From positions 1 to 64,000 of the forward strand of contig CAWJAM010000004.1 in NCBI GenBank assembly GCA_963840835.1: a stretch of 64,000 nt of DNA, read 5' to 3'. Within the stretch, counting starts at the first letter, position 1; each line of letters starts with the position of its first letter. The translations under genes were made by a program, and so were the position numbers. Shown here piece by piece: positions 8,036 through 15,841 of this stretch. The DNA is from Rubrobacter_D sp963840835. GTDB taxonomy: Bacteria > Actinomycetota > Rubrobacteria > Rubrobacterales > Rubrobacteraceae. The notes under the pieces were generated by a model that ran no database searches, had not been told where the DNA came from, and saw nothing but the letters and a program-made list of their open reading frames with translations.

Positions 8036-9505
8036 GTGGCGCAGATACTCATCAACGGCGAGCAGACCTCCGCAAGATCGGGCGAGGAGATGCCCGTCGT
8101 CAACCCCGCGACGGAGGAAGAGTTCGAGACGGTGCCGAAATCGGGTCAGGAGGATGTCGACGCGGCGGTCGCGGCTGCGAAAGAGGCGTTCGAGGAGTGG
8201 TCGAAGAAGGACCCGGACGACCGCGCGGCGGCCATACGGGCGGCGATAGCGAAGATAGAGGAGAACGGCAAGGAGATAGCGGAGCTCCTCACGAGGGAGC
8301 AGGGCAAGCCGTTCTCGGAGTCGATGGGGGAGCTACACCACTTCCTGCACGGCATGAACTACTACGCGGACCTTGCCAGCAAGATCGAGGGCGTCTACGC
8401 CAACCTGCCCTCGACACTCGGCAAGGCCTACGGCATGGTCATCAAGAAGCCGATCGGCGTGTGCGCCGCAATCGTGCCCTACAACTTCCCGCTCACGCTG
8501 ATGGGAACGAAGGTCGCCCCGGCGCTGGCCGCGGGCAACACTGTCGTGGTCAAGCCGGCCAACACGACGCCCCTAGCCACGCTGCGGGTCGCGGAGCTGA
8601 TGCAGGAGTCGGGGCTCCCGCCCGGCGTCGTCAACGTCGTGACTGGGCCAGGCAAGGAGGTCGGGGAGGCGCTCGCCACCCACCCGGACGTCCGCAGGGT
8701 CGCTTTCACTGGCAGCACGCAGGTGGGGCGCAGGCTAATGGAGATCGCGGCTCCCCGGTTCAAGCGCATCTCCGCCGAGCTCGGCGGCTCAGACCCCGTC
8801 ATAGTCTTTCCCGACGCGGACGTTGATGCCGCGGTTCGGGGCATCAACATCGGTCGCTTCTTCAACGCGGGCCAGGCGTGCCTCGCGGCCAAGCGGGTCT
8901 ACGTCTTCGGCGAGGTCTACGACGAGTTCATGGAGGGCCTCACCAAGAGGGTCGCCCGCTACGAGCTCGGCGACGGGATGGAGAAGGCGGAGAAGCCCAA
9001 GATCAGGATGGGCCCCCTCAACGCCGCTGGCCACCGGGACCAGATCTCCGACCAGCTCCAGGACGCCGTAGACGGTGGCGCAAGAATCGCCGTCGGCGGC
9101 GGCAATGGCAACGGCAATGGCGGTGGCAATGGCAATGGTAACGGCTACTTCTTCGAGCCGACCGTCATCGAGAACGCCCCGCACGACAGCCGCGTAGCCC
9201 AGGAAGAGACCTTCGGCCCGCTCCTGCCCGTGTGGAGGGTCGACGACGTAGACGAGGCCATAAAGCTCGCCAACGACTCACCCTACGGCCTGGGCTCCTC
9301 CGTCTACACGCACAACGTGAACTGGATCCACCGCGCCTCCCAGGAGATAGAGGCGGGCATGACCTGGGTAAACCAGCTCCACTTCGGCTACGACGAGCTC
9401 CCCTTCGGCGGCGTCAAGGAGTCAGGCATAGGCCGGGAGCACGGCAAAGAGGCCATCGAGCACTACCTGGAGCAGAAATCTGTCGTAGTCGGAGGTTTAA
9501 GCTGA
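8036..9505 (+). CDS. Aldehyde dehydrogenase with glycine-asparagine loop insertion
   Basis: An intact 489-residue NAD(P)-dependent aldehyde dehydrogenase. The nucleotide-binding segment VPYNFPLTLMG, the glutamate of AELGGSDP and the cysteine of GQACLA are present. From residue about 353 to 370 (nt 9092-9145) the usual short loop before YFFEPTV is replaced by a low-complexity run of Gly-Asn repeats encoded by GGCAAT units. The enzyme likely oxidises a ring-opened semialdehyde in the aryl-CoA pathway, comparable to the PaaZ dehydrogenase step, but it has no fused hydratase domain. The GTG start follows GAGGGAGG and lies 2 bp after paaY. Confidence 0.88.
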   Translation: MAQILINGEQTSARSGEEMPVVNPATEEEFETVPKSGQEDVDAAVAAAKEAFEEWSKKDPDDRAAAIRAAIAKIEENGKEIAELLTREQGKPFSESMGELHHFLHGMNYYADLASKIEGVYANLPSTLGKAYGMVIKKPIGVCAAIVPYNFPLTLMGTKVAPALAAGNTVVVKPANTTPLATLRVAELMQESGLPPGVVNVVTGPGKEVGEALATHPDVRRVAFTGSTQVGRRLMEIAAPRFKRISAELGGSDPVIVFPDADVDAAVRGINIGRFFNAGQACLAAKRVYVFGEVYDEFMEGLTKRVARYELGDGMEKAEKPKIRMGPLNAAGHRDQISDQLQDAVDGGARIAVGGGNGNGNGGGNGNGNGYFFEPTVIENAPHDSRVAQEETFGPLLPVWRVDDVDEAIKLANDSPYGLGSSVYTHNVNWIHRASQEIEAGMTWVNQLHFGYDELPFGGVKESGIGREHGKEAIEHYLEQKSVVVGGLS

Positions 9506-9513
9506 TCAGCTGG

Positions 9514-9654
9514 TCAGCTAGTCAGCATTTCAGCCGGTCAGCTAGAGAAGGAGTGCGGCGACGGGACCGACCGAGCCTCGAACAGCGAGGCGGTGAATCG
9601 CCGAACAATAGCTGACTAGTCGCGAAGCGGCGTACTGAAATGCTGACTAGCTGA
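9514..9654. repeat. Perfect 20-bp inverted repeat in an intergenic palindromic element
   Basis: TCAGCTAGTCAGCATTTCAG (9514-9533) is matched exactly by its reverse complement at 9635-9654, with a 101-bp loop that contains further fragments of the same words (GGTCAGCTAG, GCTGACTAGT). The element fills the gap between the dehydrogenase and the crotonase. The segment 9641-9655 recurs exactly at 22277-22291. On the minus strand, 9655-9687 closely resembles 36690-36721. Confidence 0.75.
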
Positions 9655-9689
9655 AGTGCTGAGCGAAGCGACCGAAGGGAGCGAAGCTA

Positions 9690-10460
9690 ATGGCAGTAGA
9701 GTATTCTAGGCAAGACGGCGTCGGGTACATCACGCTGGACAAGCCGCCGGCGAACAGCTACGACCTGTCGTTCATGGAGGAGCTCGCCGGGTGCGTGCGC
9801 TCCGCCGCCGAGGACGACGGGGCTGGAGCGGTGATCCTGCGCAGTGCTAGCGAGAGGTTCTTCTCTGCTGGGGCCGACATAAAGGCGTTCGACGCCAACA
9901 CCGTCGAGGAGAACATGGCCATGATCCGGCGTGCCCACGAGGGCCTCTCGGAGATCGCCCGCACTCCCAAGGTGTTTATCGCCCAGATCGGGGCGACGGC
10001 CCTCGGGGGCGGGCTCGAGATGGCCCTGGCCTGCGACCTGCGCTTCGGGGCTGAGGGCGAGTACATGCTCGGCCTGCCTGAGGCAACGTTGGGCCTGCTG
10101 CCCGGCAACGGGGGTACCCAGCGCCTGCCGCGCCTGATCGGGGTGAGCAAGGCGCTCGACCTGATGGTGACGGGGCGGACGATCTCGCCCTCGGAGGCCC
10201 ACGCCCTGGGTATCCTCGACAGACTGTTCCCGGCGGACGAGCTGGAGGAAGAGTCGCGTAAGTACGCCGAGAAGCTCGCGGGCGGCGCGGGCGAGGCCAT
10301 TGGCTCCATAAAGCTCGCTGTGAACGGCGGGATAGAGAGGCCGCTGGATGAGGGTCTCGAGACCGAGCGCGCGCTCGTGGAGCCGCTGTTCGAGAGCGAG
10401 GACGCCAGAGAGGGACTCTCCGCGTTCATGGAGAAGCGCAAGCCGGAGTTTAGTAGGTAG
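9690..10460 (+). CDS. Enoyl-CoA hydratase (PaaF-like crotonase)
   Basis: A 256-residue crotonase. The oxyanion-hole motifs are SERFFSAGADIKAF and ATALGGGLEMALACD. The active-site loop LPEATLGLLPGNGGTQRLPRLIG keeps the catalytic glutamate, consistent with a true hydratase. The C-terminus EGLSAFMEKRKPEF is typical. It lies downstream of the repeat element and upstream of the TetR gene. In a Paa-like route it would hydrate the ring-opened enoyl-CoA, although the family is used in many beta-oxidations. Confidence 0.82.
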   Translation: MAVEYSRQDGVGYITLDKPPANSYDLSFMEELAGCVRSAAEDDGAGAVILRSASERFFSAGADIKAFDANTVEENMAMIRRAHEGLSEIARTPKVFIAQIGATALGGGLEMALACDLRFGAEGEYMLGLPEATLGLLPGNGGTQRLPRLIGVSKALDLMVTGRTISPSEAHALGILDRLFPADELEEESRKYAEKLAGGAGEAIGSIKLAVNGGIERPLDEGLETERALVEPLFESEDAREGLSAFMEKRKPEFSR

Positions 10461-10461
10461 C

Positions 10462-10513
10462 TTGTAGCAGTTTGGTCCCGTCGCGTAAAATGGTGGGCAA
10501 CCGTTCGTCGGTT
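10462..10513 (+). promoter_or_regulatory. Candidate promoter and operator of the TetR gene
   Basis: TTGTAG (10462-10467) and TAAAAT (10486-10491), 18 bp apart, form a modest promoter. Immediately downstream AACCG-N5-CGGTT (10499-10513) is a short inverted repeat placed at the expected transcription start, where an autorepressor would bind. AACCG/CGGTT half-sites are also those described for PaaR-type TetR repressors of phenylacetate genes. Confidence 0.4.
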
Positions 10514-10576
10514 CGCGCGAGGATGGCGAAGCCGTTTCCCAACGAAGAGAATGGAGTCTAGGGGAGGTGCGGGAGC

Positions 10577-11212
10577 ATGACGCAATCTGACAGTTTGATC
10601 CGGGCCTCCGACCGGAAGGGCGAGGCGCTGGCGCCGAAGCAGGCGCACCTGATACGGAGTGCCTACAGGGTGATGGGCGAGAAGGGGATAAGCGGCCTAT
10701 CTTTGCAGGACGTCGCGGATGAGGCCGGGGTGAGCAAGGCCATCCTGCCCTACTACTTCGACTCGAAGGAGAATCTGATACTCCTGACCATGCGGTGGGT
10801 GCTAGCCCGCGTCGCCCAGCGCATCCGCGAGGCGATAGCGCAGGCGGCCACAGCCGAGGAGAAGGTGTCGGCGATGATAGACGCTATCTTCGTGGGACCG
10901 GAGTCGAACCGCAGGTTCTACCTGGTCTTCTTCGACTTTCTGGGCTATGCGGCAAGGAGCGACAGGTTCGCCGACGTGGGCGCGACGTTCCACGAGATCT
11001 GCAATAGCCTCTACGCAGAGGTCGTGCGGCTGGGGCAGGAGGAGGGCGTCTTCCGCAAAAGGGACGCCTGGGAGGCCGCGACCGTCGTCCGCGCGCTCGT
11101 GGACGGGCTCTTCACGCAATGGGTCCAGGAAAAGGACTGGAAGAACTCGCACGAGAAATACCGCGAGATGTGCAAGCGCTCCGTGTTGATCTACCTGACC
11201 GCTGGTGCGTAG
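10577..11212 (+). CDS. TetR/AcrR-family transcriptional regulator
   Basis: A 211-residue repressor. The N-terminal helix-turn-helix (residues about 25-70) reads ISGLSLQDVADEAGVSKAILPYYF, and the C-terminal ligand-binding helices are typical of the family. Its position at the end of the aryl-CoA cluster, with an inverted repeat just upstream, suggests that it controls the cluster and responds to a CoA intermediate. This is inference from context. The start is the ATG after GGGGAGGTGCGGG. The next gene begins at the base after its stop. Confidence 0.85.
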   Translation: MTQSDSLIRASDRKGEALAPKQAHLIRSAYRVMGEKGISGLSLQDVADEAGVSKAILPYYFDSKENLILLTMRWVLARVAQRIREAIAQAATAEEKVSAMIDAIFVGPESNRRFYLVFFDFLGYAARSDRFADVGATFHEICNSLYAEVVRLGQEEGVFRKRDAWEAATVVRALVDGLFTQWVQEKDWKNSHEKYREMCKRSVLIYLTAGA

Positions 11213-12217
11213 ATGAGCGAGGCCGTGCGTCCTTCCACCCTCGCCGCGCAACCCATCGGGGAAGCGTCACGTGTGGTGGAAGGTGTTCATCAGCTCAAGC
11301 TTCCGGTACCTTTCCCCCTCAAGTTCGTAGCCTCGTACCTGATCGAAGGCGAGGGCGGCTGGACGATAATCGACCCTGGCTTCGACTACCCGCCGGCGCG
11401 CGAGGCCTGGGAATCGGAGGCGGCGCGGATGGGCCTCGACCTGGACCGGGACGTGACGCGGCTCATAGTCACCCACCTCCACCCGGACCACATCGGGCTC
11501 GCGCGCTGGCTGGAAGGGCGAAGCGGCGCGCCGGTGTGGATGCTCGAGAACGAGATCTCGAACGCCAGGCACGTCTGGGACCCGGGCAGGAACTCCGACG
11601 ACTTCGTGAGCTACATGATGCGCCACGGTATGGATGCCGAGACGGCTGGCGCCACGGCCGGCACCACAAGGCTCGGCATACGCCTGCCGGAACGCCTGAG
11701 GCCCCTGCGCCCGGAGGATCGGATAGAGCTTGGGGGGAGCGAGGCGAGGGTTATCCACACCCCCGGCCACTCGGACTTCCACTTCGTCCTGCACGACGAG
11801 CGGAGACGGCTCCTCTACGCCGGGGATCATCTACTGCTCGAGATCACGCCGAACATCGGCCTCTGGACCTACACGGCCCCGCGTCCCCTGCGACGCTACC
11901 TCGATTCTATTGGGGGCCTGCGTGGCCTGGACGTCGACCTCATCTTCCCCGGTCACGGCCCGCTCTTCCACGATCTCGACGGCCGGATAGACGAACTCGT
12001 CCTCCACCACGAAGAGCGTCTCTCGGTCATGCATGAGGCCCTCGAGGGCGAGCCCGCGACCGCGTTCGAGGTCGCCCGCCGGGTCTTCCCGGACGAGCTG
12101 AGCGACCACCAGCTCCGCTTCGCCCTCGCCGAGACGCTCGCCCACCTCGAGCACCTCGTGGACGACGGAGGTGTCGAACGCCTCAGCGGCGAAGTGGAGC
12201 GCTACCGCGCCGTCTAG
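11213..12217 (+). CDS. MBL-fold metallo-hydrolase
   Basis: A 334-residue metallo-beta-lactamase-fold hydrolase. The signature HxHxDH reads THLHPDHIG; further metal ligands are in HTPGHSDFH, YAGDHLL and FPGHGP. An extra C-terminal region of about 90 residues carries HHEERLSVMHEAL and a winged-helix-like segment, as in the DUF-extended members near fatty-acid or aromatic genes. It starts directly after the TetR stop and is likely cotranscribed. It may hydrolyse an acyl-CoA or lactone intermediate; this is not provable from the sequence. Confidence 0.82.
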   Translation: MSEAVRPSTLAAQPIGEASRVVEGVHQLKLPVPFPLKFVASYLIEGEGGWTIIDPGFDYPPAREAWESEAARMGLDLDRDVTRLIVTHLHPDHIGLARWLEGRSGAPVWMLENEISNARHVWDPGRNSDDFVSYMMRHGMDAETAGATAGTTRLGIRLPERLRPLRPEDRIELGGSEARVIHTPGHSDFHFVLHDERRRLLYAGDHLLLEITPNIGLWTYTAPRPLRRYLDSIGGLRGLDVDLIFPGHGPLFHDLDGRIDELVLHHEERLSVMHEALEGEPATAFEVARRVFPDELSDHQLRFALAETLAHLEHLVDDGGVERLSGEVERYRAV

Positions 12218-12292
12218 CCCATGCTACGAGGAGCACCAGAGGTTCATCGAGACGGCGGGACTACCGCTGCCAGCGTCGGCGCTCGACTCGGC

Positions 12293-12321
12293 TTGACAAG
12301 CGTCCCGAAGCGGCGTACTAT
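12293..12321 (+). promoter_or_regulatory. Strong consensus promoter of the padR gene
   Basis: TTGACA (12293-12298), exactly 17 bp, and TACTAT (12316-12321): the -35 is perfect and the -10 matches 4 of 6 positions. It is the best housekeeping-type promoter in the window and lies 62 bp ahead of the PadR start. Confidence 0.7.
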
Positions 12322-12330
12322 GCCGTAGAA

Positions 12331-12351
12331 ATACATCGTCGCACGATGCAT
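12331..12351. promoter_or_regulatory. PadR-type operator
   Basis: ATACATCGT (12331-12339), CGC, ACGATGCAT (12343-12351) is a 9-bp inverted repeat with a single mismatch, at the expected transcription start. ATACATCGT/ACGATGTAT-like palindromes are typical of autoregulated actinobacterial PadR genes, so the downstream regulator probably binds here. Confidence 0.6.
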
Positions 12352-12382
12352 CGAGAGACAGAGCGAAGAGGAGAGGTGGTGT

Positions 12383-12787
12383 ATGGGCGGTAAGAACGTG
12401 CCAGGGGAACGCTCGGGTGATCCGGGAGACCTACTGCCCCTGACGTCCGTCGCGTTGAACGTCCTGCTGGCGCTGGCCGACGGGGAGCGCCACGGCTACG
12501 GGATCATGCTGGAGGTGAGGGAGAGGACCGGCGGGAGGGTACGGCTAGGGCCGGGCACACTCTACGGGGCGATCAAGCGCCTGAAGGAGGGAGGCGTGAT
12601 CGAGGAGTCTGGGCAGAGGCCAGACCCCGGCGAAGCCCCGGAGGACGAGCGGCGCCGCTACTACCGCCTCAGCGGCTTCGGCTGCGAGGTCCTGGCGGCG
12701 GAGATCGAAAGGCTCGACGGCCTGGTGCGCGCCGCGCGCCGGAAGGGCGCCTTCCCCGCGCCAAAGACGAGCCCGGAGGGGGCGTAA
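12383..12787 (+). CDS. PadR-family transcriptional regulator
   Basis: A 134-residue winged-helix repressor. The family pattern LLALADGERHGYGIMLEV, LGPGTLYGAIKRLKEGG and RRYYRLSGFGCEVL covers residues about 30-110. A short C-terminal tail replaces the long dimerisation helix of classical PadR. It overlaps the next gene by one base (TAATG), the usual arrangement in which a PadR protein controls a membrane protein gene. The promoter and operator upstream are clear, so autoregulation is likely. The inducing signal is unknown. Confidence 0.88.
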   Translation: MGGKNVPGERSGDPGDLLPLTSVALNVLLALADGERHGYGIMLEVRERTGGRVRLGPGTLYGAIKRLKEGGVIEESGQRPDPGEAPEDERRRYYRLSGFGCEVLAAEIERLDGLVRAARRKGAFPAPKTSPEGA

Positions 12788-13413
12788 TGGCCTCTCCGAG
12801 GGGGCACCAACGCGCTGTAGGGACCTCGGAGCGGGCCTACCGGTCGCTCCTGCGGGTCTACCCGCGAGAGCTTCGGGACGAGTACGGCGACGAGATGGCC
12901 CGCTGTTTCAAGGAACTGTGCCGTGAGGAGCTGGAGGACGGCGGCGGCTTGGGTCTGGCAGTGTTGTGGGCCCGCACCCTGCCTGAGTTGTTCTACACCG
13001 CGCTCAAGGAGAGGAGCAATATGTCGGACAGGAACGCGTACCGATTCGCCGCCGGCGTTGCGCTCGCGGCAGCACTACTCCTCGTCTGGTTGAGCCTTGG
13101 TGTTGGCATCATCGGGGCTGACGGCGACCCCGCCAACACGATGTATTTCGGGGTGGTAGGCGTCGGAATCATCGGTGCCATCGTCGCGCGCTTCCGGCCA
13201 CATGGAATGGCACGCGCGTTGTTCGCGACGGCGCTCGCTCAGGCGCTGGTCGCCGTGATCGCGCTGATCTTCGGGTTGGGCCTCCCGTGGAGCCCGCCGG
13301 TAGAGATCTTGATCTTGAACGGATTCTTCGTCGCGCTGTTCGTCGGATCGGCGTTGTTGTTTCGGCATGCTGGGCGGGGGCGAACTCCCGCGGGCGCAGG
13401 GCCGGAGGGTTGA
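12787..13413 (+). CDS. PadR-associated integral membrane protein of unknown function
   Basis: A 208-residue protein. The first 75 residues are soluble and charged (YRSLLRVYPRELRDEYGDEM, then FKELCREELED), a segment often seen at the N-terminus of proteins encoded next to PadR regulators. Four hydrophobic helices follow at about 82-105, 115-135, 140-165 and 172-195. There is no ATPase or catalytic motif. It is cotranscribed with padR and probably lies in the cytoplasmic membrane. Function unknown. Confidence 0.7.
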   Translation: MASPRGHQRAVGTSERAYRSLLRVYPRELRDEYGDEMARCFKELCREELEDGGGLGLAVLWARTLPELFYTALKERSNMSDRNAYRFAAGVALAAALLLVWLSLGVGIIGADGDPANTMYFGVVGVGIIGAIVARFRPHGMARALFATALAQALVAVIALIFGLGLPWSPPVEILILNGFFVALFVGSALLFRHAGRGRTPAGAGPEG

Positions 13414-13557
13414 TCCGCAACTACGTCCGAGAGAATCAGGCATCATACGGAATCCGCATGAACAGTGCCGCGGTGAGTACAACCTGGGAGAGTGCTCCTT
13501 CCACCGCTTTGCCCCCAGGATGAGCGTCATTCCCGCGAAACTTGTCGGAAGTTCGGG

Positions 13558-15513
13558 TCATCTGCCGCCGACGTGGATGGCCGGGCGTCTCGTACCGTCC
13601 GGTTCGGCTTCGCGCAACACCTCATGGGTGACGGGGGCGGTGTCTCCTTCCCCGAATAGCAGGAAGCGGAACAGGTACACGATGGGGTTGCCCTCCGTCC
13701 ACCCGAAGTAGCAGTGGGGCGTCTTGCCGGTCTCGTCTCGCAGGTGCAGCAAGAGGGCGGCGATGGCGTTGGGCACGACCGAGCTCACCGCCCTCATGAC
13801 CTTGTGGTCGCCTACCTCCACGCCCCTAACCTCCAGCACGTCCTCGAACTCCGAGGCGTCCTCCACGTCGACCTCCAGGAATATGATGGGAACGTCCTTG
13901 GGGATGTGGTTGTCCTCGCGTTGTTCGGCCTCCTTGTGGTCGTACTCTGCCTCGTCGCCCGACTGGCGCCGGTTGGCGACGATGTGAACCTCGCCCTTGT
14001 GGCTCGCCTCCTCGACGAACCTCAGCGCCACCTCGTCCAGTTCTATACGCTCCTGCCTCAGCTCGAGCGAGCGGTAAACCCGCGAGACGAGCGAGGTCGC
14101 GATAATAGCCCCGATGAAGAACAGGGAGATCAATATGCCGTCGGGGCGCTTCACCTCGTTGGCCAGGAGCGCGTAGACGAAAACAGCCGTAACCAGCCCG
14201 AAGGCGATCGCCCGTACCCTCGTACCCCCGCGCCAGGCCGAGAGCGTCACGGCGAAGGCGGCCGAGCACATCATCGCCAGCACGCCCGTGGCGTAGGCCC
14301 CGGCCTGGGCGTCCACGTCGGCGGAGAAGATGATCGTGACGACGACGGCTATGGCGATGTAGACGAGCACGAGCGGCCGTATCGCCCGCGCCCACTCGGG
14401 GGCCATGCCGTATCGGGGCAGGTAGCGGGGCACGATGTTCAACAGCCCTGCCATGGCCGAGGCGCCGGCGAAAGCCAGGATAAGGATCGTGCTCACGTCA
14501 TAGACCGTCCCCAGGGCTTCGCCGAGCTGGTCGTGCGCCACGTAGGCGAGCGCCCGGCCGTTGGCGCTGCCGCCCGGCGCCAGTTCTCGGGCAGGGATCA
14601 GCAGCGTCGTCACGAAGCTGGTGGTGAGCAGGTAGAAGCTCATGATCAGGGCCGCGACGGTGAGCATCCTGCGCGTGTTTCGGATGCGCCCCGCAGGACG
14701 CTCGGGATCGTCGTTCTCGTCGCCCCGAACGAGCGGCATCATGCCGACCCCCGTCTCGAACCCCGAGAGTCCTAGCGCCAGCCGCGGGAACACGAGGAGC
14801 GAGGCCCCTAGCATCAAGAGTGGGTTGCCGTAGTTCGTGAACAGCGCGTCTTGCCAGCGTACTATCTCCTGCGGGTGCGTCGCGATCTCGTAGAAGCCCA
14901 CGCCAACGACGAGGAGGTTCAAGAGCAGGTAGGCCCCGACGATGAAGACGGCGATGCCGATGGCCTCCTTGAAGCCCTTGAGGAAGATCGCGCCAAGAAT
15001 CGCCAGGAGCACCAGCGTGATGATGACCTCCCGGCCGTGCAAGAATGAAGGCACCAGAGGGTTCTCGACCACGTGGATGGCGGCGTCCGCGGCCGAGAGG
15101 GTGATCGTTATCAACCAACCCGTCGCCACGAACCCCAGGAGGCAGAGCACGAGCACCTTGCCCCTCCAGAACGAGAGCAACCTCTCGAGCATCGAGATCG
15201 AGCCTTGCCCGTTGGGGCTCTCCTGGGCCACCCGCCAGTACATGGGCAGCGCCCCGAAGAGGGTCAAGAGCACTATGAAGAGGGTGGCGATGGGGGAGAG
15301 CGCCCCTGCGGCCAGAGCCGCGATGCCGGGTATGTAACCGAGCGTGGAGAAGTAGTCAACCCCCGTAAGGCACACGACCTGCCACCAGGCGTGCTGCCCG
15401 CTTCGGCCCTCTTTGGCCTGCGGTCCAGGCACGTCCTCGACCACTTCCGCAAGCAGCCAGCGCTTGAGCAGCTCGGTGGGGGACTTCTTGGGCGTCGATT
15501 TGTCGTCTGCCAC
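13558..15513 (-). CDS. APC-superfamily permease with C-terminal cytoplasmic domain
   Basis: A 651-residue amino-acid/polyamine/organocation-type transporter. The family's first helix is visible (VDYFSTLGYIPGIAALAAG), followed by about twelve hydrophobic segments up to residue 510, including GLSGFETGVGMMPLV. The last 140 residues are soluble and begin with VALRFVEEASHKGEVHIV; this tail is shared by actinobacterial members and may be regulatory. The GTG at 15513 was chosen because the longer upstream frame has no transporter-like sequence, but its ribosome site is weak, so the start is uncertain. Substrate unknown. Confidence 0.8.
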   Translation of the reverse strand: MADDKSTPKKSPTELLKRWLLAEVVEDVPGPQAKEGRSGQHAWWQVVCLTGVDYFSTLGYIPGIAALAAGALSPIATLFIVLLTLFGALPMYWRVAQESPNGQGSISMLERLLSFWRGKVLVLCLLGFVATGWLITITLSAADAAIHVVENPLVPSFLHGREVIITLVLLAILGAIFLKGFKEAIGIAVFIVGAYLLLNLLVVGVGFYEIATHPQEIVRWQDALFTNYGNPLLMLGASLLVFPRLALGLSGFETGVGMMPLVRGDENDDPERPAGRIRNTRRMLTVAALIMSFYLLTTSFVTTLLIPARELAPGGSANGRALAYVAHDQLGEALGTVYDVSTILILAFAGASAMAGLLNIVPRYLPRYGMAPEWARAIRPLVLVYIAIAVVVTIIFSADVDAQAGAYATGVLAMMCSAAFAVTLSAWRGGTRVRAIAFGLVTAVFVYALLANEVKRPDGILISLFFIGAIIATSLVSRVYRSLELRQERIELDEVALRFVEEASHKGEVHIVANRRQSGDEAEYDHKEAEQREDNHIPKDVPIIFLEVDVEDASEFEDVLEVRGVEVGDHKVMRAVSSVVPNAIAALLLHLRDETGKTPHCYFGWTEGNPIVYLFRFLLFGEGDTAPVTHEVLREAEPDGTRRPAIHVGGR

Positions 15514-15841
15514 TACGCCAACCCGCCTGTTCGGTAGGGGCCGGTGGGGCAAGACGCCTGCGAGGATCGTCTCTCGAACACCATCTCCCGCCCAGTATAG
15601 ATCTGAGTCCCAATAAGGTGCCACCAGCAAGGAGGTCCCTGCTCTATTCGAGTTGTTACGCCCAGCGCCGGAAGCCCGCCTTGCCGAGCGTGCGGCGCGG
15701 TGTACGAATCGCGCGTAGTGGGAATGAACAAACAACGGTCTTAACGACCAGTCACCCTGTTCACCGGCCAGTGGGTCGATATCCCCATCGGGGAACTCGC
15801 TCCCTTCGCCGCGGAGTAGGAGGATGCCGGGAGGGAGTAGC
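15514..15841. other. Divergent intergenic region, no gene
   Basis: 328 bp between the APC permease and the Gfo/Idh gene, which are transcribed away from each other. Both promoters should lie here. A short GATATCCCC/GGGGA hairpin sits near 15778-15796. No riboswitch, RNA gene or convincing operator was recognised. Confidence 0.4.

Noticed and set aside
12218..12292. Short C-terminal-like reading frame after the MBL gene
   Set aside because: Only about two dozen codons and no start or family match; treated as intergenic.
13714..14775. 353-residue plus-strand frame inside the APC permease
   Set aside because: It is a histidine-, arginine- and glycine-rich shadow of a membrane protein gene. The minus frame shows the transporter motifs.
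15514..15841. Possible cyclic-di-AMP riboswitch ahead of the APC permease
   Set aside because: Looked for the conserved GGGUGAAUC and CAGCUAACCUCG-type blocks on the minus strand and did not find them.
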